From Zizania palustris (Eukaryota; Streptophyta; Magnoliopsida; Poales; Poaceae), in assembly GCA_019279435.1 (NCBI GenBank), contig JAAALK010000287.1, forward strand, positions 70,497,144 to 70,561,143: DNA of 64,000 nucleotides, in the 5' to 3' direction. A program made the position numbers and the translations under genes. A model generated the notes under the pieces. It did not search any database and was not told where the DNA came from. It worked only from the letters and a program-made list of their open reading frames with translations. Of this stretch, positions 20,974 to 31,126 are shown piece after piece. Each line of letters begins with the position of its first letter. The stretch's first letter is position 1.

Positions 20974-21469
20974 TGTTGGGGGAAAATATCCCATCTTCGG
21001 AGTTATTGCCAAAGCAACATGAAGACAGCCAACCAGTTCGAAGATAGTCCGAAGGTCATCTTCGAAGGTGGCTTGGAACCTCGTTCGGAGTCCGAAGACT
21101 GGCATTGGTTCGAAGTATATTTTCGAACCAAAGCCTTCCAGGATCTTTTCTGCCAGCTAAGATGGAAGACTTATCTTCTATCCTATTAGATTAGTCTTTT
21201 ACCATTTTAGCCCTATTAAGGAAACCTAATAGTTTCCTTAATGTCGGTTGTAACAGAGGGGTAAATAGGTCTTTTCCTTAATGTTTGGGCCTATAAATAC
21301 CCCCCGTTTTACCCTGTAATAAGGACCGATTACAAGTGAATCAATACACACTTTCGAACTATTCTAAGTTATTATCCTTTCGGAGGCTTAGAACAGTTTG
21401 CTCCGCAAACACTTCGTTTGTTAGTTTCTTTTCTACAGAAACCTGTTAGCGTAATCTTTTACGCCAACA
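20974..21469 (+). repeat. Tat-1 3' LTR (496 bp)
   Basis: Same length and, by eye, the same sequence as 9825-10320 throughout, including the TATA box (CTATAAATA, 21291-21299). It is followed by the target duplication ATGAT. Confidence 0.97.
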
Positions 21470-21474
21470 ATGAT

Positions 21475-21907
21475 AAACCTGCAGATTTCGTGCATATCAT
21501 TTAGAGAGATCCTGAAGAATAAACCTAAATTCCTGATGACCATGCTTGAGGCTCGAAACATCAAGGCGGCGTAAATAAGCAAGGTACAACAAGAATTGTG
21601 CCTTTTATCGAGGTTAATCTTGAGCACACAAGTGAGCACACTTAAGTGAAATTTTTCATCATAAGTATAAATTAATGATCCTTTTGCATAAATTGGACTG
21701 GATTATAAACTGTTAAGTGCTTCTCCAATCCCCAATTCCTTTGCATATCATCATCACCTTGGTGCCTCTAATTATTAGTATTATTATTATCATATCATAT
21801 CATCATCACTATATAATTGACAGATTATTTACTTTACCATCATCTACCATCTAATAAATCTCAGCCATTCCTTTACTCGATCAAATCATTATGGATATGA
21901 TCACTGA
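21475..21907. other. Host flank between Tat-1 and Gyp-2a
   Basis: A+T-rich sequence with a simple-sequence stretch of ATT/ATC/CATAT words at about 21771-21815. Short frames only; I see no gene. The left end is the right side of the Tat-1 insertion site. Confidence 0.6.
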
Positions 21908-22791
21908 TACATGTATGTTTGTTCTTTGGGCTTCAACCTAAAATGGTCTCGAATAACCTCCGTTATCCGATTCACCCAATTGTCTTCCTGATGTTTCGGC
22001 ATAGGGTGTCGATCAAGTATTGGGGTCTACTGATATTGGTCTGGCTGAGCAACATTATACATGTATTGTCCTTCATCATTATACGGCGGTTCCCCATAGT
22101 ATGTGGTTCGATGATACCCTGGAGGAATACCGTCGGGTGCCCCCCTTGATGGCACGAGGTCTGGCAGTACGTTCCTTGCAATGTCGTATGTCACTTGAGG
22201 CATCTATTGTCTTGGCAACCTTGGGTCAGACATTGGAAGTGGCACCAACACACCTCTTTCAAGGCCATATGATGTGCTCTGTAGTGAACCCTGTGCGGGC
22301 ACCAGCGGTTGGGTTGTCTTGTTTCCCTCATGTCCAAATGGGGTGCCCGGCTGCTCCAGCCTCATCGGCCCTTGTGGTTGTGGCACCGGTTGAGTATGTT
22401 GTGTATTTTGTAGTAGTCTTGTCTGGCCATCAGGGAAATACGTTGGGCCTTATAGTGGCCCATCAGCTACTGTGCCATCAATTGTCTTTTTGATCAACAT
22501 GTGAAGGGTGTTGACCAATGTCCCAAACTGATTTACTAGCGTGTGATGAATTTCTTGATCAATAATTTCATGGAGACTGGCGTGAGGGCTCTCTATTAGC
22601 TGGCTAGTTCCTATAGCCGGAGCCGGTATTGGTAGCGGGTCCCTCTGGATAGGACCTGACCGAGTCATTTTGTAGGCTTGTAGGCATATCTTCTAGAAAT
22701 CAACATGCCTCTGCACCTCTGCTCTTTGATCTTCACTCAACATGTTCAGAGTGATTGGGATGATGTTGTCGTCGTTGATCTCACCCGCCAT
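21908..22791 (-). pseudogene. Gyp-2a gag N-terminal remnant
   Basis: An ATG at 22791 follows the primer site and opens MAGEINDDNIIPITLNMLS, then stops after 33 codons (near 22691). The same frame family continues through 22668-22450 and 22386-22204 and ends in the DHFRLKPKEQTYMYQ region at about 21908. It is the Pro/Gln-rich N-terminal part of a gypsy gag. At least three stops break it, and the capsid core is absent. Confidence 0.65.
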
Positions 22792-22834
22792 GGCCAAGTT
22801 ACTGGAAAGGTCCCACTAGGCGTGCCAAAAAGCG

Positions 22835-23842
22835 TATTGGTATCTTTTTTGGTCACACTTTGAAAAAGGATTCAAGGCATGCCAATCAGTTTGTCCCTAC
22901 AACTGATAAGGAAATAGAGGAAATATCGTTAGTAGCAAAGCCTATCGGCTGCCAAGCCGATGATTGTGGTAAGGATATAATACTATGAATTAATAACGCT
23001 GATTGGCCACAAGGACGATGACCTAGTAGGGCAATCGGGATGAATGCACCATCAGCCGATGAGATAGGTAATTTACGCGTATAGGCCGATGAGCATCCCC
23101 CGATAGCGGATAGAATATGACTCTGAATTGAGATAGGTAAATAAAACATGCCAGATAACATGTTTGTATTATCAAAATCATCACAATAACAAGATTGGAC
23201 CTAACCAAGATAATAGCTAGTCACGATGAACTTAATAATACTTCAAAGTATTGGGCACGCTTTATTTAGATAAACGGTATACACCATGAAAAAAGTACAA
23301 TAGAAAGAGATACCAGACTCAACCGATGAAGCCTCAAACTACCACACCTAAATCACATCAATCTAAGAGATCAAACTGATGTAGACATAGACCTAGCTGA
23401 CACACCGAGATAAACCGGCGACCGTACTATTTCAACCGATGCCATAAGGACACTGACCTAGTCGATACGATCGTCGGGGGTGACGAGACTCACCTCTTCA
23501 TCGAAGATCGGAATGATGCAGCCCAACTCCAAGTATCGAATCCCGCCGGGATTAACCTTAGGAAGCTAAGGGTGGCAATGCGTCGAGTAGTTGTTTGACA
23601 GAGTTTTGTTTTTTGACCTAACTAAGGGATACATATTTATAGTTCAGAGACTTGTCATCCAAGCAATCTATCCTAACCGATTCTGGATAAAACTTCATCT
23701 TCTCATCATTGGCTCCTTCATATTCGACCATGCTGTAATGAACGGGCTTCTTTGACCATATTTGTCCGGACATTCCTTAACTTTTGTTGACTGTACGACA
23801 TCCTTGGTGGGACCTAAGATTTACAAAATCTTGGCATCAACA
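22835..23842 (-). repeat. Gyp-2a LTR (~1008 bp)
   Basis: Minus strand starts TGTTGATGCCAAG at 23842. It aligns along its length with the Gyp-2b LTR at 24607-25684, which fixes the end at about 22835. A TATA box (ACTATAAATATG) lies at about 23645-23634 on the minus strand. Downstream the minus strand reads TTTTTGGCACGCCTAGTGGG, the probable primer-binding site (tRNA not identified). Confidence 0.8.
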
Positions 23843-24606
23843 CATGCCCCCAGTTTTGGAGCATTAAGTGGCTTCCGATGCTTCAAAATTACCAGCCATC
23901 ATTACCCCCCTGCTACCACGTCTTCTCGAACGACTATCCGCATGATCCCTTCTCTTTAATTGCCAACCGAAACTCTTTATCTTCTAGCACCTTTATAACT
24001 TCACCCAGGGTTCTGGCTTCATAATTTTCTCTCATTTTTTTGCTTCCTCATCTTCGGCCATTCACGACTGCGTTGGGTGTTGTCTGGTTTGACGCATTTA
24101 CGTTTCTTCGTGGCGACATCGGACCAGGCTTCATCCCACATAGTTTTGTGTTGGTCTTCTTTAAACCGAAGATTCGGTTCCTCTAATCTTGGGTCTGCAA
24201 AGATCTCGGTGCTTTGAAAATTATACTCATGATTAGATTTTGTCGAACGTTGCAGGTGTCCCCACTAGATCCGGCCGAATCAGCTTGACCTGGCTGATGA
24301 TGAGTTACTTCTTGCTTTATAAGTACCTCGGTCACTCCACCTTCTTCTTTACGCTTTCTGCCCACTATTCATTCTTGCCCCCGAGCTCACCGCCATGTTC
24401 TTACGACCATCGCCATTCGTCATCATCTTTTTCTTTGCCGACCCGCACGCCGGCAACACCAACGATGGCCACCATCGACATGATCCCCAAGGTAAACTTT
24501 TGGCATTCTCCTATTTCTTCGGTTCTTCTTGGTTCGTCTACTGCTTTTACTCATTGTTTATCTTTTTTGGAGTTTCATCGACCAGGGGTGCAATGGGCTA
24601 TGAAGT
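23843..24606 (+). pseudogene. Gyp-2a 3' region with polypurine tract and start of an antisense gene
   Basis: Next to the LTR the minus strand reads AACTGGGGGCATG (23856-23844), a polypurine tract. On the plus strand, antisense to the element, a TATA-like box TTTATAAGTA lies at 24316-24325. About 150 bases later an ATG at 24465 begins MATIDMIPK followed by a splice-donor-like G|GTAAAC. This matches in layout the antisense gene of Tat-1 (TATA box ~150 bases before its ATG, near the 3' LTR). The rest is lost because the Gyp-2b LTR starts at 24607. Confidence 0.5.
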
Positions 24607-25684
24607 TGTTGATGCCAAGATTTGGTAAAGCCCAAGGCCCACCAGGAATGTCGCGCGGTCAAAAGAAGTCAAAGTAGGTCTGGTCAAATATGGTCAAAGA
24701 AGCATGTTTGTTACAACATGGCTGGATATGGAGGAACCGATGATGATAAGATGAAGATTATCCAAAATAAGTTAAGATAGAATACTTGGACGACAAGTCT
24801 CTAGACTATAAATATGTACCCCTTAGTTAGGTTAAAAAGCACATCTATTTCAACAACTACTCGGTGCATCGCCACCCTTGGCCTCCCAACGTTAATCCCA
24901 GCGGGATTCGACACTCAGAGCTAGGCTGCATGATTTCAATCTCCGGTGAAGAGGTGAGTCCTGCTACCCCCGACGACCGTATCGACTAGGTCAGTATCCT
25001 CACAGCTGTATCAATTTGATCTCTTGAGGTGAACGTCAAAATAGTACAGTCACCGGTTTATCTCGGTGTATTATCTAGGTCTAAGTCTGCATCAGATTGA
25101 TCTCTTAGATTGATGTGATCTAGGTGTGGTAGTTTGAGGCTTCATCGGTTAAGTCTGACATCTTCTGTTATTGTATCTTTTTCATGTTGTATACCATTCA
25201 TCTAAATAAAGCATGTTTGATACTTTTACATATTATTAAGATCATCGTGATTAGCTAATGTCTTGGTTAGGTACGATCTAGTTATTGTAATGATCTTCAT
25301 GATATAGACCTATTATCTGGCATGTTTTATTTATTTATGTCGGAGTACAAGCCGATAGGTTATCTTCAATTCAATTCCATATATTATTCGCCATCGAAAA
25401 GCACTCATTGGCCCATATGTGTAAACTGCATATCTCATCAATCGATGGCACGCTCGCCCGATCGACGTAATAATCCAAGATTATCTTATCCTCATTGTGG
25501 TCATCGGCTCGATAACCGATAGGCTATGCTATTGATATTATTCCCTATTTCCTTATCAGTTGCAGGGTCAAACTGATTGGCATGCCTTAAACCCTTTTTT
25601 CTAAGAACGTAGGACCAGCACTAGAGTTAAGAAGATCTCCCAGGTCATGTGTGTGTCAAAGTGTGACAAAAAAATGCTCCAACA
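24607..25684 (+). repeat. Gyp-2b LTR (~1078 bp)
   Basis: Starts TGTTGATGCCAAG and ends ATGCTCCAACA. It is similar to 23842-22835 in the opposite orientation. A TATA box (ACTATAAATATG) lies at about 24816-24827. It is followed by CGCTTTTTGGCATGC, the primer-site region. The two LTRs differ at many positions, so the copies are old. Confidence 0.82.
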
Positions 25685-25768
25685 CGCTTTTTGGCATGCT
25701 TGGTGGGACACCAGACTTCGCCCGTCGGTCAGACGAGACTCAAAATAGTAACACCATTGGAGTAACAG

Positions 25769-28003
25769 ATGGCGGGGTTGAACCAATCCACAGTAAACAA
25801 CCCAAGTTCATCATATGAAGATGACATCGATGAAACAGAGGGTAAACTTGGCCAAGGTTTCGCCGTAGCCGATGAACTTCAAGAAGTAGACATCAGACCC
25901 GGTGACAGGCTGAGGCCAACCTTCATAAGTTCTCAACTTCCCGATGAGATAAAGAGTGAACTAATCACGTTGCTACGGGAATATCAGGATTATTTTGCAT
26001 GAGAGTATCATGAGATGCCAGCTTTAAGCTGATCAATCGTAGAACATCGGCTGTCAATAAAAAGGGGATATCGACCGTTTAAGCAGTCACCTTAGCGATT
26101 CAAGGTGGAGATATACCCAAATATCAAGTCCGAGGTAACAAGGTTATACGATGCAGGATTCATAAGACCATGCTGATATGCAGAATGGGTGTCAAATATA
26201 GTACTAGTATGGAAGAAAAGTGGGAAGCTCAGAATTTGTGTTGATTTCAAAGACCTGAATAGAGTGATCCCAAAAGATGAGTACCCAATGCCGACCGTGA
26301 ATTTGTTGGTGGATGATGCATCTGGTCACAAGATCATCAGCTTCATGGATGGGAATGCAGGCTATAATCAGATTTTCATGGCTGATGAAGATATTCATAA
26401 AACGATTTTTCAGTGCCCAGGGGCCACCGGGTTATATGAGTGGGTAGTGATGACCTTCGGCTTGAAGAACACCAAAGCAACTTACCAGAGAGCCATGAAT
26501 TATATTTCCCATGACTTGATCGGCATGTTAGTAGAGATATACATTGATGATGTTGTGGTTAAATCAAGCAGCATCCAAGACCACGTGGTCAATCTACGTC
26601 AAGTTTTAGAAAGGGTCAGGAAATACGGATTGAAGATGAATCCCAAAAAGTGTGCTTTTGTTGTGTCGACAGGGAAGTTCCTAGGCTTTATCGTGCACGA
26701 AAGAGGGACCGAGATCAACCAGCGTAGTATCGAGGCAATCAAGAATACCCAACCCCATATTGATAAAACTAAATTACAGTCATTTATCTGGTAGATAAAT
26801 TTCCTCAGAAGATTCATAGCGAGTTTCTCAAAGAAAATAGAGTCATTCACTCCATTGTTAAAGTTGAAGCTCGACCAGGAATTCACATGGCGAGATAAGC
26901 AGCAGAGAGTGTTTGATGAGATCAAGCAGTACCTAATTTCACCGCCAATATTGATGCTGCCACAGAAGGGGACTCCATTCAGGCTATATATTTGTCATCC
27001 GACAGTGAAGCTATTGGAGCGGTTCTGATTCACGAGGTCGAAAAGAAAGAGAGGGTGATATTCTATCTCAGCAGAAGACTACTAGACGCCGAGACCCGGT
27101 ACCCCGTTGTGGAGATATTTTGTTTATGTTTGTACTTCGCGTGCACCAAATTGAGGCATTACTTGCTCTCGATAGAGTGCACCGTAGTATGTAAGGACGA
27201 TGTCATTAAATATATGCTATCGGCCCTAGTGTTAAAAGGACGTATCGGAAAATGGGTCCTCGCTCTAATCGAATTTGATCTCAGTTATGAATCGGCTAAG
27301 GCAGTAAAAGGGCAAGCGATAACCGATTTCATAGTTCAACACAGGAACAAGGGAGTGATCCACATTGAGACGACACCATGGACATTGTTCTTTGATGGAT
27401 CAGTGTGTCGGCAAGGGTGTGGCATTGGCTCGGTAATCATCTCCCCTCGGGGGCACCATTTGAGTTTGCATACACTATCAAGCCCTTCTCCACCAATAAC
27501 CAAGCTGAATATGAGGCCGGACTGGTGGGATTGCAGTTACTGGAAGAAGTGGGTGCCGATACAGTCGAGATTCTCGGAGACTCTCTGTTAATTATGAAGC
27601 AGTTGTCAGATGAGTACGAGTGCAAGTACGATATACTAAAAGAGTACCATGATCGCTGCTGAACTATAATGGCAAACTTCCGAAGTGTGACCCTCACTCA
27701 CATCCCAAATGGCATCAGGATATAAGCCGATGGCTAGGTCGATTGAGGTAGAAATCACAGAGATATAAGTCGATGATTCGAGGTATGATATCATTAATTA
27801 TATGAAAAACCCTTCGGCATTGGCGCCAAGAAAACTCAGGTATCAAGCAACCAAGTATGTGTTTCTAAGTGAAGATTTGTACCGTCAGACGGCCGATGGA
27901 GTTCTCCTCAAGTGCATAAGTACCGAAGAATCCAAAGTGGTGATGTGCGAGGTACACAATGAAGGATATGCCCAAGAAAATTCCATGTATCAGAAGTTCC
28001 GAT
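25769..28003 (+). pseudogene. Gyp-2b pol remnant (RT, RNase H, second RNase H)
   Basis: The frame starts MAGLNQSTVNN at 25769, like the gag start of the family. It then jumps directly to the pre-RT linker (RPTFISSQLPDEIKSELITLL), so most of gag and the protease are deleted. RT is open at 26189-26794 with CVDFKDLNR, FMDGNAGYNQIF and YIDDVVVKS. Stops at about 26002 and 26792, and a frameshift before 26992, break the frame. RNase H covers 26992-27345 and the second RNase H starts FFDGSVCRQGCGIGSV near 27390, with another frameshift at about 27450. The zinc-finger start of integrase (VHNEGY near 27955) is the last recognisable part. This is a Tat-type pol, like Tat-1 but divergent. Confidence 0.85.
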
Positions 28004-28670
28004 AGGAAGTATCAGAAGTTCCGGTTATTTTCTAGTCTCGATACATAGAGCAAATGTTGCTTCGAAAGTTCTGATATGGTATTGAAAGTTCCAACGAGCC
28101 AGAAGTTTTGATTCGGAATCAGGGAATTTTGTACTGATTGGAAGTTCCAATATGGTATTGAAAGTTCCGAGGTGGGCGATAACAGATTGGATCTATTGTG
28201 TGTCGTATTGTATCGGGAGACCTAAAATACCCTGTCGGAAGTTCCGACGTGGGCAAACAGATTGGATCTGTTACGGTTTTGAGGTTTTCGAGATAGATAC
28301 GACCAGGGGGCTCTCAGCCCTATAAAAGGAGATGAGGAGGACGTCTTGGAACCAAGGAAAAAGCCTAGATTAGACCTAGCCACCAAAGACTCCTCTACTT
28401 CCTTTTTTGATCTCAATCGTTGAGATCAAGGATCCCTATCTCTCACGTGCGGTGCTAGCATGCTGCCGTGGGAGGTTCTCCATCCCTGTATGTGTGAACT
28501 CCATGGAGGTGTTGCTCCAATAGAGACCCTCGTGGACATCTACATCACGGCTTGCATGTCATTTCTACGGTGCTTCGGCCCATGTAATTATATGGAAATT
28601 ATATGGGTTCGAACGTGGGAAATTATATGGAACAAACTTTATGTATTGGTATTGAAATTTGAGAATTGTT
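28003..28670 (+). repeat. Cop-1 5' LTR-like region, left-truncated
   Basis: Repeated copies of the near-palindromic word GGAAGTTCC (with neighbours GATATGGTATTGAAAG and CGACGTGGGCAAAC) occur at 28003-28260. A TATA box (CTATAAAAGGAG, 28320-28331) follows. This is the look of a copia-type U3-R. I found neither a clear TG start nor a primer-binding site before gag, so both ends are uncertain and a deletion near 28670-28760 is likely. Confidence 0.5.
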
Positions 28671-28775
28671 CTTAAATAAGAGAAAAAGGATTATGTTCTG
28701 GAGTAACCTCACCCTGATGAACCAGGATAGGATGCTTCTGTAGCAGACAAGCGTGCTTATGAGAAGCATGCTAGT

Positions 28776-31126
28776 GATTCCGTGGATTTCAGTTGTATGA
28801 TGCTTACCTGCATGTCCTCTGAGTTTCAGAAACAATATGAGGAACATGATACTTACAATATGATCATAGATCTTAAGGGCATGTTTCAGAACCAAGCACG
28901 GGCAGAGAGATACAATGTGTCTAAATGCTTGTTTGGTAGTAGGCTGGCTCAAGGGAGCCTAGTGAGCCCTCATGTGATCAAGATGATTGGTTGCGTAGAT
29001 ACTCTAGAGAGACTAGGCACTCCACTTGATCCATACCTAGCTATTGATGTCATTCTCCAGTCGCTCCCAATGAGCATTGAGTCGTTCATCATGAATTATA
29101 ACATGGTTGGATTGGAGAAGATACTAGCTGAGTGGCATGGGATGCTTAAAACTGCTGAGGAGAGTATGAAGAAATCTCCTAATCAAGTGATGTTGGTTTA
29201 GAAGGGGAGCAAAAAGAGGAGGAGGAAAAAGGCTAAGACTACAGATTCGATCTCTAGTACGAAGTCCTGCCAACTCTGATGTGTGCCACCATTGCCACAA
29301 GCCTGGGCATTGGAAGCGCAATTGCAAGGTGTACCTGGAAGAGCAGAAGAACAAGGAGGGAAGTGGGACATCCTCTTCAGGGATTAATGTTATTGAAATT
29401 AATCTTGCTACTCGTTCAAATGGTTCATTGATATTTGATACTGTATCGATGACTCATACTTGCAAATCGTTGCAGGGGCTGAGTAGAGTAAGAAAGTGTG
29501 CAAGTGGCGAGCTAGATATCTGTGTCAAGAATGGTGCAAAGGTTGCAGCGTTGGCCATCAGCGTTTATTTACCGTGGCTATCATTAGGACTAGTTTTGGA
29601 GTTAAATAATTATTATTTCATTCCCGCCTTAGGCAGAAACATTATCTCTTTTTCATATTTAGAGGAAGATGGTTTTGAATTCGTAATAAAGAATAAGAGT
29701 TGTTCAATATTTTCGAATTGCATGATCTATGGTGTTTGTCCATTAGTGAATGGATTGTATATTCTGAGTCTTGATGATGCACACATTTATAACATTAGTA
29801 CTAAGAAACAATGACTCAATGATTTAAATCCTATCTACATCTGGCATTGTCGTTTAGGTCATATAAATGATTAGCGCATGTAGAAGCTCCATAGTGATGG
29901 ACTTTTGGAGTCATTTGATTTTGAATCACATGACACATGCGAGTCTTGCTTACTTGGCAAAATGACAAAGACGCCTTTCACAGAACAAAGTAAGAGGGCG
30001 AGTGAGCTATTGACCATAGTACATACTGATGTGTGTGGTCCAATGAGTCACACGACTAGGAAAGGTTTTTAGTACTTTATCACTTTTACCGATGACTTTA
30101 GTAGATATGGCTATGTCTACTTGATGAGGCATAAGTGAGAATCTTTCAAAAAGTTCAAGGAGTTCCAGAATGAAGTACAAAATCATACGGGCAAAACAAT
30201 AAAATTTCTATGATCTGATCATGGGGGTGAATATTTGAGCCATGAGTTTAGTGATCATCTGAAGCAGTGTGGAATTATTCCACAGCTGAGTCCACCCGTC
30301 ACACCTCAATGGAATGGGGTGTTCGAGCAGAGAAACCGCACTTTGTTTGACATGGTGTGATCCATGATGAGTCACACTGATCTTCCATTATCCTTTTGGG
30401 GTCACGCTCTAGAAACCACAACTTTCACAATTAATAGAATTCCATCTAAGTCAGTAGAGAAGACACCATATGAGATGTGGTCTGGGAGGTGTCACAGTTT
30501 GTCTTTTCTAAAGATTTGGGATGTGAGTCATATGTCAAATGTACGACGTCTGACAAGCTCAGTCTTAAGTCTAACAAGTGCTTCTTTGTGGGGTATCCAA
30601 GGGAAACCATATGATACTATTTCTATAATAGAGAAGAGGACAAAGTGTTTGTCGCTTGAAATGGTGTATTCCTTAAGAAAGAGTATCTCTCAAAAGGAGT
30701 TAGTGGGAGGTCGGTACATCTCGAAGAGGTTTGAGAGCCGCTGGAAAGTGTTCCAGATCCCACTGAACAACAACAGGATGAGAAAATTGTTGCGAAGCCT
30801 GTTGTACATGTGTCATCCCCACGAAGGCCTGGCAGGGTAGTCCATGCGCTAGAGAGGTACATGTTCTTGACCACTGGGCATCGCGATGTTCTTGACCACG
30901 ACGACGAGCCCAAGACTTATGCGGAAGTAGTGATGGGACCAGACTCTAAGAAATGGCTTGGAGCCATTGGATCCAAGTTAGAGTCCATGCGAGTAAACCA
31001 AGTTTGGAACTTGGTTGATCCACCTGATGGTGTAAAAACTATTGAGTGCAAATGGATCTTCAAGAAAAAGATAGACGTTGATGGAAATGTTCACATCTAT
31101 AAGGCACGATTGGTGGCAAAAGGTTT
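28776..31126 (+). pseudogene. Cop-1 gag-protease-integrase-RT 5' half
   Basis: A Ty1/copia polyprotein in decayed form. Gag (28782-29201) resembles the UBN2-type copia gag and is followed by the CCHC knuckle CHHCHKPGHWKRNC (29284-29325). A protease region follows at 29380-29810. Integrase shows the zinc part (HCRLGH near 29850, CESCLLGK near 29940), HTDVCGPMS, a DHGGE block near 30220 and WNGVFEQRNRTL near 30310. RT begins at about 30930 (KKWLGAIGSKLESM) and stops at KARLVAKGF, where Sire-A1 is inserted. Several stops and frameshifts (e.g. 29199, 29811, 30070, 30358) make it inactive. Confidence 0.87.

Larger units (their letters stand above)
9825..21469 (+). mobile_element. Tat-1: complete, recent Tat-lineage Ty3/gypsy element
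   Basis: An 11.6-kb element is bounded by 496-bp LTRs (9825-10320 and 20974-21469) that I read as identical, and by the target duplication ATGAT (9820-9824, 21470-21474). It carries a tRNA-type primer site, one unbroken gag-pol frame of 1798 codons with all catalytic residues, a 60-bp tandem repeat, a spliced antisense gene and a polypurine tract. The dual RNase H, DGGSS protease and antisense extra ORF are features of the Tat lineage. Identical LTRs imply very recent insertion. Confidence 0.96.
21908..24606 (-). mobile_element. Gyp-2a: Ty3/gypsy fragment, internal-LTR-internal
   Basis: Read on the minus strand, this contains the 3' noncoding part of an element with a polypurine tract (24606-23843), one LTR (23842-22835), a primer-site region, and the beginning of gag (22791-21908). 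One LTR is thus bordered by a polypurine tract on one side and gag on the other. The left end breaks off inside gag at about 21908. The right end is interrupted by the LTR of Gyp-2b. Confidence 0.75.
24607..28003 (+). mobile_element. Gyp-2b: 5'-truncated-gag, integrase-less copy of the Gyp-2 family
   Basis: Plus orientation: LTR 24607-25684, primer-site region, then a short start codon region at 25769 fused to the linker before RT, reverse transcriptase, RNase H and a second RNase H. It ends before the integrase catalytic core at about 28003. It lies head to head with Gyp-2a and appears inserted into that element's 3' region. The right border with Cop-1 is approximate. Confidence 0.8.

Noticed and set aside
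22020..22493. 157-codon plus-strand frame
   Set aside because: It is the reverse strand of the Gyp-2a gag remnant, whose Pro/Gln-rich sequence is recognisable on the minus strand.
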